Assembly: GCA_963743275.1 (NCBI GenBank)
Contig: CAVUPB010000007.1
Span: 186,001-250,000, forward strand
Direction of reading: 5' to 3'
DNA length: 64,000 bases
Source of the DNA: JALYLC01 sp963743275
Lineage (GTDB): Bacteria > Actinomycetota > Thermoleophilia > Gaiellales > JALYLC01
This document shows positions 35,609 through 42,166 of this stretch, one piece after another (the first letter of the stretch is position 1; each line of letters opens with the position of its first letter). The position numbers and the translations under genes are program-made. The notes under the pieces are model-generated. The model ran no database searches. It was not told the origin of the DNA and saw nothing but the letters and a program-made list of their open reading frames with translations.

Positions 35609-37147
35609 TCAGACCGCGGAGGACTTCTCCTCGGCCGGCGTCGCCGGAGCGGGGAGGCTCCAGCGCAGCTTTCCCTTGTCCTCGACCACGACGCGGTAGA
35701 TGTACAGCGCGACCGAGATGACGAGCACGATCAGGCCCCACCAGAAGACCTGGCTGCCGCCCGCGTAGCCGGTCAGGTTGAACGAGATCGAGCCGACGAC
35801 GAGGTACACGATGTCGAGCACGAGGCAGAGCACCGCGAGCGCCGACCAGACCGGCCCGAGGCGGATCGGCCGCGGCCAGCCCGGCCGGTCCTTGCGGAGC
35901 AGCAGGAATCCCGAGATCGCGAAGATGTGCGCGATCACGTAGCCGAAGTTCGAGACGGCGAGGATCTTGAGGTAGCCGCCTCCGGCCAGCGCCCCGATCG
36001 CGATGAACAGCAGCACGAGGTTGAGCACCGCGTCCAGCGTCATGGCGTTGCCGGGCACGTTGTTGCGGTTGAGCTTGCCCAGCCAGCGGATCGTCATGCC
36101 GTCCTGGGAGATCCCGTAGAGGGCGCGCGAGCCGTCCATGGTGGCCGTGTTCATCGAGAGCACGATGCCGGCGCAGAGCATGATCACGAGGATGTCGGCC
36201 ATCGTGCCGCCGAGCAGCTTCGAGAACGTGTCGCCGTAGAACGTCAGCGTGTTGTTGATCGTGACGTTCTTGTCGCCGAACGTGCCGAGGGCGCCGATCG
36301 GCAGGAGCGCGTAGACGAACACGCCGAACACGGCCGCCGCGCGCAGCGCCTTGGCCGTGTCGCGCTCCGGGTCGTGGTACTCGGGTGCGAACGACGCGCA
36401 GCACTCGAACCCGTACGACGACCAGCACATCAGGTAGAGCCACGTGATCACGAGGCGCCAGCCGTCGTTGTAGATCAGCGAGTCGCCCGAGCCCTTCGTC
36501 TCGTAGGTGCTGAAGTTGCCGAAGTCGATGAAGTTGTGCAGGTGGCCCGAGCTCCAGTCGCCCGTCACGTACGGGATGACGATCAGGACGAAGAGCGGGA
36601 AGAGCAGGAGGCCGCCCGTCACGTAGCCGGTCCAGACCGCGGGCCGGACGCCCCAGACGTTGGCCGCCCAGATCACGAGGATCGCGAGCGCGCCGATCAG
36701 GATCGCGGGGCTGGAATAGAAGTTGACGATGCCCCAGTCCTGGTTCGTGTTGCCGAACGTGCTGGTGGAGAAGAAGCGGGCCTGCAGGAGATAGCCGACG
36801 ATGGCGCCGTTGAGCGACAGCACGACCGACCAGCCGAGCCAGTAGCCGACGGCGGCGATCGGGCCGACGAACGACGTGTAGCGCTTCCAGGCCTCGTGCG
36901 CGTAGACCGCGACGCCGCCGGAGAGCTTGGGGAACATCGCCGCGACTTCCGCGTAGATGTTGTTGTGGAGGGCACCGATGAGGACGGAGAAGGTCCAGAC
37001 CATGGTCGCGCCCCAGCCTCCGAGGCTGACCACGGAACCGCCGAGAGCGGTGAGCAGGAAGCTCGGATTCGCGAGCGCGACGACGAAGCCGTCGAACCAG
37101 CTCATCGCCTTGATCAGCTCTCGGTCATCGACCGAAGCTACTGCCAT
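35609..37147 (-). CDS. APC-superfamily amino-acid/amine permease
   Basis: 512 residues with about 12-14 membrane helices. ATG 37147 has a strong Shine-Dalgarno sequence (GGGAGGTGG) and gives the sensible start AVASVDDRELIKAMSWFDGF; the frame extends further upstream without need. Family marks include SVVSLGGWGATMVW, KLSGGVAVYAHEAWKRY, SYGFECCASFAPEYHDPERD and LSMNTATMDGSRALYGISQDG. It imports an amino acid or amine. It has no adjacent enzyme genes on the same strand. Confidence 0.9.
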   Translation of the reverse strand: MAVASVDDRELIKAMSWFDGFVVALANPSFLLTALGGSVVSLGGWGATMVWTFSVLIGALHNNIYAEVAAMFPKLSGGVAVYAHEAWKRYTSFVGPIAAVGYWLGWSVVLSLNGAIVGYLLQARFFSTSTFGNTNQDWGIVNFYSSPAILIGALAILVIWAANVWGVRPAVWTGYVTGGLLLFPLFVLIVIPYVTGDWSSGHLHNFIDFGNFSTYETKGSGDSLIYNDGWRLVITWLYLMCWSSYGFECCASFAPEYHDPERDTAKALRAAAVFGVFVYALLPIGALGTFGDKNVTINNTLTFYGDTFSKLLGGTMADILVIMLCAGIVLSMNTATMDGSRALYGISQDGMTIRWLGKLNRNNVPGNAMTLDAVLNLVLLFIAIGALAGGGYLKILAVSNFGYVIAHIFAISGFLLLRKDRPGWPRPIRLGPVWSALAVLCLVLDIVYLVVGSISFNLTGYAGGSQVFWWGLIVLVISVALYIYRVVVEDKGKLRWSLPAPATPAEEKSSAV

Positions 37148-37274
37148 GACCACCTCCCTCGTGTCCGGGTACCGGGAGTGCGTATGCAATAGCGCGGAGA
37201 GCCCGGCGTCAAGGGTACGGCCGCCAGACCCCCAAGCCGCCCCGGCGGTGCGACACCCACCGCCGCCGCGCGCT

Positions 37275-37280
37275 GCTATG
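37275..37280 (+). promoter_or_regulatory. -10 element upstream of tRNA-Met
   Basis: TATGCT about 50 nt before the tRNA; a weak TGCGACA-like -35 region lies about 19 nt upstream. It probably drives the tRNA and possibly rpmG-secE-nusG. Confidence 0.45.
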
Positions 37281-37329
37281 CTCCGCCGGCGGGCGCCGCC
37301 CTAGGACGCCTGAACGAGCGCGCTCTCGA

Positions 37330-37403
37330 GGCGGCGTAGCTCAGTTGGTTAGAGCAGCGGAATCATAATCCGCGTGTCGTAGGTTCGAGTCCTACCGCCG
37401 CTA
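37330..37403 (+). tRNA. tRNA-Met (CAT anticodon)
   Basis: A 74-nt cloverleaf: acceptor GGCGGCG with CGCCGCT (one G-T pair), D stem GCTC/GAGC, anticodon stem GCGGA/TCCGC with loop ATCATAA (anticodon CAT at 37364-37366), T arm GTAGG-TTCGAGT-CCTAC, discriminator A. CCA is not encoded. The first acceptor pair is G-T rather than the C-A mismatch of initiator tRNA, so this is the elongator, or possibly a CAT-anticodon tRNA-Ile. The position before rpmG-secE-nusG matches elongator tRNA-Met in actinobacteria. A short hairpin (CCGCC-TCAT-GGCGG) follows. Confidence 0.93.
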
Positions 37404-37447
37404 TCACCGCCTCATGGCGGCTTGCCCGAACTTTCTAGCGAGGAACC

Positions 37448-37609
37448 ATGGCCTCCGACGTCCGAATCGCTGTCACGCTCGCCTGCACGGAGTGCAAGCG
37501 GCGTAACTACCAGAGCAACAAGTCCAAGCGCAACGATCCCGAGCGGATCGAGCTGCGCAAGTACTGCCGCTGGTGCGGCAAGCACACCGCGCACCGCGAG
37601 ACCCGCTAG
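37448..37609 (+). CDS. rpmG: Ribosomal protein L33
   Basis: 53 residues, a basic zinc-ribbon protein. Two CxxC pairs are intact (LACTECKRRNY and KYCRWCGKH), so this is the zinc-binding form. It is a large-subunit protein near the E site. AGGA lies 5 nt before ATG 37448. It is followed after 2 nt by secE. Confidence 0.95.
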   Translation: MASDVRIAVTLACTECKRRNYQSNKSKRNDPERIELRKYCRWCGKHTAHRETR

Positions 37610-37611
37610 TC

Positions 37612-37956
37612 GTGGCGGATGGGGATCGCAAGGACGAGCGGTCCGGTGAGCGCTCGCGGACGCCGGCGCAGTCGCGCCGGGCGTCGCGCCGCGAGCGCGT
37701 CGCTCAGGCGCGCGCTCAGAAGGCACCGCCCAAGAGCCAGGGCGGGGAGCGCGCTGCCCGCTCCGGGATCGGCCAGTTCGTGCGAGAGTGCTCTGCGGAG
37801 CTGCGCAAGGTGCAGTGGCCGACGCGCGCGCAGCTCTGGCAGGCGACCGGCGTCGTGATCGTCGTCTGCATCGTGATCGGGGTCTACATCGCGGCCCTCG
37901 ATGCCGTGCTTTTCCGCGCGTCGCGCTGGCTGATCGACCAGTACGCGTCCCACTGA
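37612..37956 (+). CDS. secE: Preprotein translocase subunit SecE
   Basis: 114 residues from GTG 37612. The first ~55 residues are basic and low in complexity; the conserved amphipathic segment ECSAELRKVQWPTRAQLWQAT precedes a single membrane helix (about 79-103). It clamps SecY in the membrane. It sits just upstream of nusG, the near-universal arrangement. Confidence 0.94.
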   Translation: MADGDRKDERSGERSRTPAQSRRASRRERVAQARAQKAPPKSQGGERAARSGIGQFVRECSAELRKVQWPTRAQLWQATGVVIVVCIVIGVYIAALDAVLFRASRWLIDQYASH

Positions 37957-37977
37957 GATGATCGCTGAGAGCTGCTG

Positions 37978-38502
37978 ATGTTCCACTGGTATGTCATAAA
38001 CACGTATTCGGGCCACGAGAACAAGGTCCGCCAGAACCTGCTGCACCGCGTCGAGACGATGGGGCAGCAGCAGAAGATCCGCCGCGTCGTCGTGCCGACC
38101 GAGCAGGTCGTCGAGACGAAGGACGGCCAGAAGGTGCAGGTCGAGAAGCGCACCCTGCCGGGCTACGTGCTCGTGCACATGGAGCTCGACGACGACTCCT
38201 GGCACGTCGTCAAGAACACGCCGGGCGTCACGGGCTTCGTCGGTGCGCAGAAGCCGGTCGCGCTCTCCAAGGGCGAGGTCGACCGGATCCTGCACGTCGC
38301 GACGCTCGAGCAGAAGCCGCGCCCGACCGCCGAGTTCTCGCTCGGCGAGACCGTCAAGGTGATCTCGGGCCCGCTTGCCGACTTCGACGGCGAGATCATC
38401 GAGGTGAACGCCGAGGCCGGCCGTCTCAAGGTGGCCGTCTCGATCTTCGAGCGCAGCGTCCCGGTGGACCTGACGTTCGACCAGGTCAAGCGGCTCGACT
38501 GA
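37978..38502 (+). CDS. nusG: Transcription termination/antitermination factor NusG
   Basis: 174 residues: an NGN domain starting FHWYVINTYSGHENKV and including LPGYVLVHMELDD and NTPGVTGFVG, then a C-terminal KOW domain (ETVKVISGPLADFDGEI). It binds the RNA polymerase clamp and links to Rho or S10. It lacks the long acidic N-terminal extension seen in many streptomycetes. Confidence 0.96.
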   Translation: MFHWYVINTYSGHENKVRQNLLHRVETMGQQQKIRRVVVPTEQVVETKDGQKVQVEKRTLPGYVLVHMELDDDSWHVVKNTPGVTGFVGAQKPVALSKGEVDRILHVATLEQKPRPTAEFSLGETVKVISGPLADFDGEIIEVNAEAGRLKVAVSIFERSVPVDLTFDQVKRLD

Positions 38503-38600
38503 CTGAGCTACGCTGCCTGACGCACGACCGCGCCGCGTAACCCGCGCGGCGCCTGTGGGAGCCCGCGCCGCGGGCGCCTGACCACGGAAGGAAGTGGGAC
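38503..38600 (+). other. nusG-rplK intergenic leader with hairpins
   Basis: 98 nt with two GC-rich inverted repeats (GCGCCGCG with CGCGGCGC around 38529-38552, and a second around 38558-38574), then a Shine-Dalgarno GGAAGGAAG before rplK. L1-dependent control of the rplK-rplA pair is plausible but not shown. Confidence 0.35.
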
Positions 38601-39029
38601 ATGGCCAAGAAGGTCATGACGATCGTGAAGCTCCAGATCCCGGCCGGGCAGGCGAATCCCGCCCCGCCCGTCGGACCTGCGCTGGGCCAGCACGGCGTCA
38701 ACATCATGGAGTTCTGCAAGGCGTTCAACGCCTCGACCTCGGCGTCCATCCCCGGGCGCATCACGCCGGTCGAGATCACCATCTTCGAGGACCGCTCGTT
38801 CACGTTCATCACGAAGACGCCCCCGGCGGCCGTGCTGATCAAGGAGCAGATCAACCTCGAGAAAGGCTCCGGCGAGCCGAACCGCACCAAGGTCGGCAAG
38901 CTCACGCAGGCGCAGCTGCGCGAGATCGCGGAGACGAAGATGCCCGACCTCAACGCCAACGACGTCGAGGCGGCCATGAACATCATCGCGGGCACCGCCC
39001 GCTCGATGGGCGTGGAGGTGGAGGCCTGA
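38601..39029 (+). CDS. rplK: Ribosomal protein L11
   Basis: 142 residues. Starts AKKVMTIVKLQIPAGQANPAPPVGPALGQHGVNIMEFCKAFN, with the proline-rich hinge and the C-terminal rRNA-binding domain (AGTARSMGVEVE). It forms the GTPase-associated centre with 23S rRNA. GGAAGGAAGTG precedes the ATG. TGATG overlap with rplA. Confidence 0.97.
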   Translation: MAKKVMTIVKLQIPAGQANPAPPVGPALGQHGVNIMEFCKAFNASTSASIPGRITPVEITIFEDRSFTFITKTPPAAVLIKEQINLEKGSGEPNRTKVGKLTQAQLREIAETKMPDLNANDVEAAMNIIAGTARSMGVEVEA

Positions 39030-39760
39030 TGGCCGGCAAGAAGCTCAAGTCCGCCAAGGCCCAGGTCGACCGGCTGCGCCTCTACCAGCCGCTCGAGGCC
39101 GTCCGCCTGCTCAAGTCGTTCGAGACCGCCAAGTTCGACGAGGCCGTCGAGGCGCACTTCCGCCTCGGGCTGAACGTGCGCCACGCCGACCAGCAGTTGC
39201 GCGGCTCGCTCATGCTGCCGCACGGCACCGGCCGCACGAAGACGGTCGCCGTGTTCGCCCAGGGCGAGCACGCGCGCGCAGCCGAGGAGGCGGGCGCCGA
39301 CTTCGTGGGCGCCGACGACCTCGCGACGCGCGTGCAGGAGGGCTGGACCGACTTCGACGTCGCGCTCGCGACGCCCGACATGATGGCCGTCGTCGGCCGC
39401 CTCGGCCGCGTGCTCGGGCCGCAGGGCAAGATGCCCAACCCGCGCAGCGGCACGATCACGTTCGAGATCGCGAAGGCGGTCGAGGAGATCAAGGCCGGCA
39501 AGATCGAGTACCGCACCGAGAACCGCGCGGGCCTCGTGCACGTCGTGATCGGGCGCAAGTCCTTCGAGGTCGAGCAGCTGGTCGAGAACTACGCGGTCGT
39601 GCTGGAGGAGATCCTGCGCGTCAAGCCGGCCTCCGCCAAGGGCCGCTACATCTTCTCGATCGCGATCGCCTCGACCATGGGCCCCGGCATCAAGGTCGAC
39701 CCCTCGCGCACGCGCGACCTGCTCGAGGAGCGCAGCGAGTCGGAGCCGGTACTGGCATAA
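39029..39760 (+). CDS. rplA: Ribosomal protein L1
   Basis: 243 residues. Conserved L1 features include the GLNVRHADQQLRGSLMLPHGTG segment, the hinge LGRVLGPQGKMPNPRSGT and the C-terminal SIAIASTMGPGIKVD. It forms the L1 stalk and usually represses its own operon by binding mRNA. One-base overlap with rplK. Confidence 0.97.
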   Translation: MAGKKLKSAKAQVDRLRLYQPLEAVRLLKSFETAKFDEAVEAHFRLGLNVRHADQQLRGSLMLPHGTGRTKTVAVFAQGEHARAAEEAGADFVGADDLATRVQEGWTDFDVALATPDMMAVVGRLGRVLGPQGKMPNPRSGTITFEIAKAVEEIKAGKIEYRTENRAGLVHVVIGRKSFEVEQLVENYAVVLEEILRVKPASAKGRYIFSIAIASTMGPGIKVDPSRTRDLLEERSESEPVLA

Positions 39761-39796
39761 GGCGGGCGCTAAGCAGCTAGCCTGCCGTTCGTACGA

Positions 39797-39947
39797 TCAC
39801 ATCAGCCCCACGCCGTAGACAGCCGGCAGCCCCTGCGGGGGCAGAAGCCCGGCCGAGGTGGAGAGAGCGCACGCTGCGGAGCACGCCTTCGCTCGTCGCC
39901 GTCCACCGTTCGCCTGGTGGGCGAGAGATGAGCGAGAGGAGGTGGAA
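39797..39947 (+). ncRNA. L10 leader (autoregulatory mRNA element)
   Basis: The region before rplJ shows the actinobacterial L10-leader pattern: CCGTAGACAGCCGGCAG, a small hairpin CCCCTGCGGGGG, AGAAGCCCGGCCGAGGTGG, then a long purine-rich stretch ending in GAGAGGAGGTG before ATG 39948. L10(L12)4 binds such leaders to repress rplJL. Boundaries are approximate. Confidence 0.75.
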
Positions 39948-40472
39948 ATGCTCAAGCAGCGCAAGGAAGAGATCGTCAGCTCGCTCACGCAAGAGCTCGG
40001 CGGGGTGACGGCGATGATCGTCGCCGACCCGACCGGCCTGACCGTGGCCGAGATGAAGGAGCTGCGCAACCGGCTGCGCCCGAGCGGCGCCGAGTTCCGC
40101 GTCGCCAAGAACACGCTCGCGCGCATCGCCGCGCGCGAGGCGGGGCGCGAGGAGCTCGTGTCCCTGCTCGTGGGTCCGACGGCGATCACGCTCGTGCCCG
40201 GCGATCCCGCGGCGGCGGCCAAGACGCTGTCCGACTTCGGGCGCACGTCGCGCAAGCTCGAGCTGCGCGGCGCATACCTGGACGGCGAGACGCTCGGTGC
40301 CGACAGCGTCAAGCAGCTCGCGACCCTGCCGTCGCGCGAACAGCTGCTGACGAACCTCGTGACCGGCCTCGTGTCGCCGATCAGCGGGCTCGCCAACGTG
40401 CTTGCACAGCTGCCGCGCGGCCTCGTGGTCGCACTCGACCAGGTCCGGCAGCAGAAGGAGGCGGCCGCCTAG
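39948..40472 (+). CDS. rplJ: Ribosomal protein L10
   Basis: 174 residues, base of the L7/L12 stalk. It begins MLKQRKEEIVSSLTQEL and contains RVAKNTLARIAA and GPTAITL; the C-terminal helix that binds L12 dimers ends in LDQVRQQKEAAA. It is preceded by an L10-leader-like RNA and a strong Shine-Dalgarno site. Confidence 0.97.
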   Translation: MLKQRKEEIVSSLTQELGGVTAMIVADPTGLTVAEMKELRNRLRPSGAEFRVAKNTLARIAAREAGREELVSLLVGPTAITLVPGDPAAAAKTLSDFGRTSRKLELRGAYLDGETLGADSVKQLATLPSREQLLTNLVTGLVSPISGLANVLAQLPRGLVVALDQVRQQKEAAA

Positions 40473-40532
40473 GCCGCTCGCATCCCGAGATGAACCGCGG
40501 CGCAGACAGCGCCGCCCGTGAAAGGACGAACG

Positions 40533-40922
40533 ATGGCGACGATGACCGTCGAGAAGTGGATCGAAGAGATCAAGGGCATGAGCGTCCTCGATCTGTCCAA
40601 CCTGGTGAAGGCGCTCGAGGAGGAGTTCGGCGTGTCCGCCGCTGCAGCCCCGGTGGCGGTCGCCGCTGCTCCGGGCGGCGGTGGCGGCGGTGAGGCGGCC
40701 GAGGAGGAGAAGACCGACTTCGACGTCGTCCTGACGGCGGCCGGTGCCTCCAAGATCCAGGTGATCAAGGTCGTCAAGGCAGCAACGGGCCTGGGCCTCA
40801 AGGAGGCCAAGGATCTCGTCGACGGCGCACCGCAGGCGATCAAGTCGGGCGTGCCGCGCGACGAGGCCGACAAGCTCAAGGCCGAGCTCGAAGAGGCCGG
40901 AGCGACCGTCGAGGTCAAGTAG
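40533..40922 (+). CDS. rplL: Ribosomal protein L7/L12
   Basis: 129 residues. N-terminal dimerisation domain (VEKWIEEIKGMSVLDLSNLVKAL), an Ala/Gly-rich hinge (AAAPVAVAAAPGGGGGG), and the C-terminal factor-binding domain (KIQVIKVVKAATGLGLKEAKDLVDGAP). ATG 40533 has an AAAGGA Shine-Dalgarno site; the frame opens five codons earlier. It recruits translation GTPases. Confidence 0.97.
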   Translation: MATMTVEKWIEEIKGMSVLDLSNLVKALEEEFGVSAAAAPVAVAAAPGGGGGGEAAEEEKTDFDVVLTAAGASKIQVIKVVKAATGLGLKEAKDLVDGAPQAIKSGVPRDEADKLKAELEEAGATVEVK

Positions 40923-40926
40923 CGCA

Positions 40927-40957
40927 CGCACGGTCGGGGTCTGACCCCGATCGTGCG
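40927..40957. repeat. REP-like palindrome with GGGGTC-T-GACCCC core
   Basis: Arms of 15 nt (CGCACGGTCGGGGTC side) with one G-T pair around a central T. It starts 4 nt after the rplL stop; first of a tandem pair. Probably ends the rplJL transcript. Confidence 0.75.
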
Positions 40958-40965
40958 CGGCGGCT

Positions 40966-40995
40966 GCACGATCGGGGTCTGACCCCAGATCGTGC
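40966..40995. repeat. REP-like palindrome with GGGGTC-T-GACCCC core
   Basis: GCACGATC arms around the core with one extra A bulged at 40987. Second of the pair behind rplL, 8 nt after the first. Confidence 0.75.
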
Positions 40996-41004
40996 GACCC
41001 TTGC

Positions 41005-41370
41005 GTGCGCTTCCCGGAGCCGATGGCGCGCCCGCCGCACCCCGCGCTCGCCGGCGCCAAGGCCCGGCTCGACCGGCTCGAGCTCTACCCGCGGCCGGTG
41101 CGGCTCGCGGGCGTGCACCTCGTGGCGGCGCCCTGGCTGTTCCGGCTGCCGTGGCTGCGCCGCTTCGACGGCTACGCCACGCACCGCGTGATCTTCGTGC
41201 GCGCAGCCGGGCTGCGCGACGACGGCGACCTCGTCACGCACGAGCTCTGCCACGTCTGGCAGATGCAGCACCACCCGCTGCGCATGCCGCTCTCGTACCT
41301 GCGCGGCTACGCGGCCAACCGCTATGAGCTCGAGGCGCGGGGCGCCGTCGAGCGAACTACGGCTTCTTGA
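41005..41370 (+). CDS. Small zincin-like protein (HExxH)
   Basis: 121 residues from GTG 41005 (ATG 41023 is equally possible). The centre holds LVTHELCHVWQMQHHPLRMP, an HExxH zinc motif (HELCH), and about 25 residues later RYELEARGAVE, whose Glu can be the third ligand, as in DUF4157-type and other minimal zincins. No signal peptide. Protease activity is not certain; such domains may be structural. It lies directly behind the paired palindromes and ends convergent with the next gene (14-nt overlap). Confidence 0.65.
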   Translation: MRFPEPMARPPHPALAGAKARLDRLELYPRPVRLAGVHLVAAPWLFRLPWLRRFDGYATHRVIFVRAAGLRDDGDLVTHELCHVWQMQHHPLRMPLSYLRGYAANRYELEARGAVERTTAS

Positions 41371-42166
41371 CGCTCGAGGCCGCGGCCGCCGTGTCCTTGA
41401 TCGTGAGCGGCGTGATCAGGTAGACGGGTGTGGGCGGGCTGTCGCTGGTGGCGGTGACCTCGTAGTGGAAGATCCACGGATCCGTCGTCTTGGCGATGTT
41501 GAGCGCCTCCTCGGAGTTCGGATCGCCGGCGCGCTTGATCACCCCGATCGCGTCCACGAGCTTCTTCGGGTCCTTGTCCTCGCTGCGCGAGAGCACGAGC
41601 ATGCGCGCCTTCTGGCCCTTGATCACGGCGGGCAGGAGGACGGCGACGTTCTGCACCTCGGGGACGTAGTGGAAGGTCGTGAGCGCGAGCTCGTAGGCCA
41701 TGCGCCGCGTCAGCGCGCCGGAGGTGTTGGGCGCGATCTTCTTCTGGTCGATGGCGCAGTTGCCCTTGGTCGTCGTGCCGCAGATCTGGTACTCGACCGA
41801 GTTGCCCTCGAAGAACTTGTAGCCGCCCGTGGCCTTGCTGTCGGGCTTCACGAGCACGGCCGGGTCGCTGCCCACCGAGAGCGGGCCGCCGCGGATCGTC
41901 GAGATCTCCTTGCCGTCGGGGCCGAGGTAGACGCCCTGCACGTGGCGCGCGATGTCGCGCACCATCGACTCGGGCGTGCTCGGGAGCGGCGCGTACGTCG
42001 ACCACGGCGGGGGCTTGACGACCTTGCGCGTGATCATGTGGACGCCGATCGCGGCGCCGCTCGCGAGCAGCACGACGAGCACGGCGTAGAGGGCGGCGAA
42101 GCGCCGCTGATGCACCTTCGGCGCCGCCGGCGGCGGCACCGCCTCGTTCGTCACAGGCGCGGCCAC
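41357..42166 (-). CDS. Single-pass membrane protein, FtsH-like operon partner
   Basis: 269 residues from GTG 42166. A short Pro/Ala-rich cytoplasmic N-terminus, one membrane helix (about 24-46), then an outside domain of ~220 residues with two cysteines (YQICGTTTKGNCAID) that could form a disulfide. I do not recognise the family. It overlaps the end of the FtsH-like gene by 16 nt, so the two are made together; it could be an adaptor or modulator like HflKC, but there is no sequence evidence for that family. Confidence 0.7.
   Translation of the reverse strand: MAAPVTNEAVPPPAAPKVHQRRFAALYAVLVVLLASGAAIGVHMITRKVVKPPPWSTYAPLPSTPESMVRDIARHVQGVYLGPDGKEISTIRGGPLSVGSDPAVLVKPDSKATGGYKFFEGNSVEYQICGTTTKGNCAIDQKKIAPNTSGALTRRMAYELALTTFHYVPEVQNVAVLLPAVIKGQKARMLVLSRSEDKDPKKLVDAIGVIKRAGDPNSEEALNIAKTTDPWIFHYEVTATSDSPPTPVYLITPLTIKDTAAAASSVKKP

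Noticed and set aside
37330..37403. Initiator tRNA-fMet
   Set aside because: The anticodon is CAT, but the first acceptor pair is G-T rather than the C-A mismatch, and the anticodon stem lacks the three G-C pairs of initiator tRNA.
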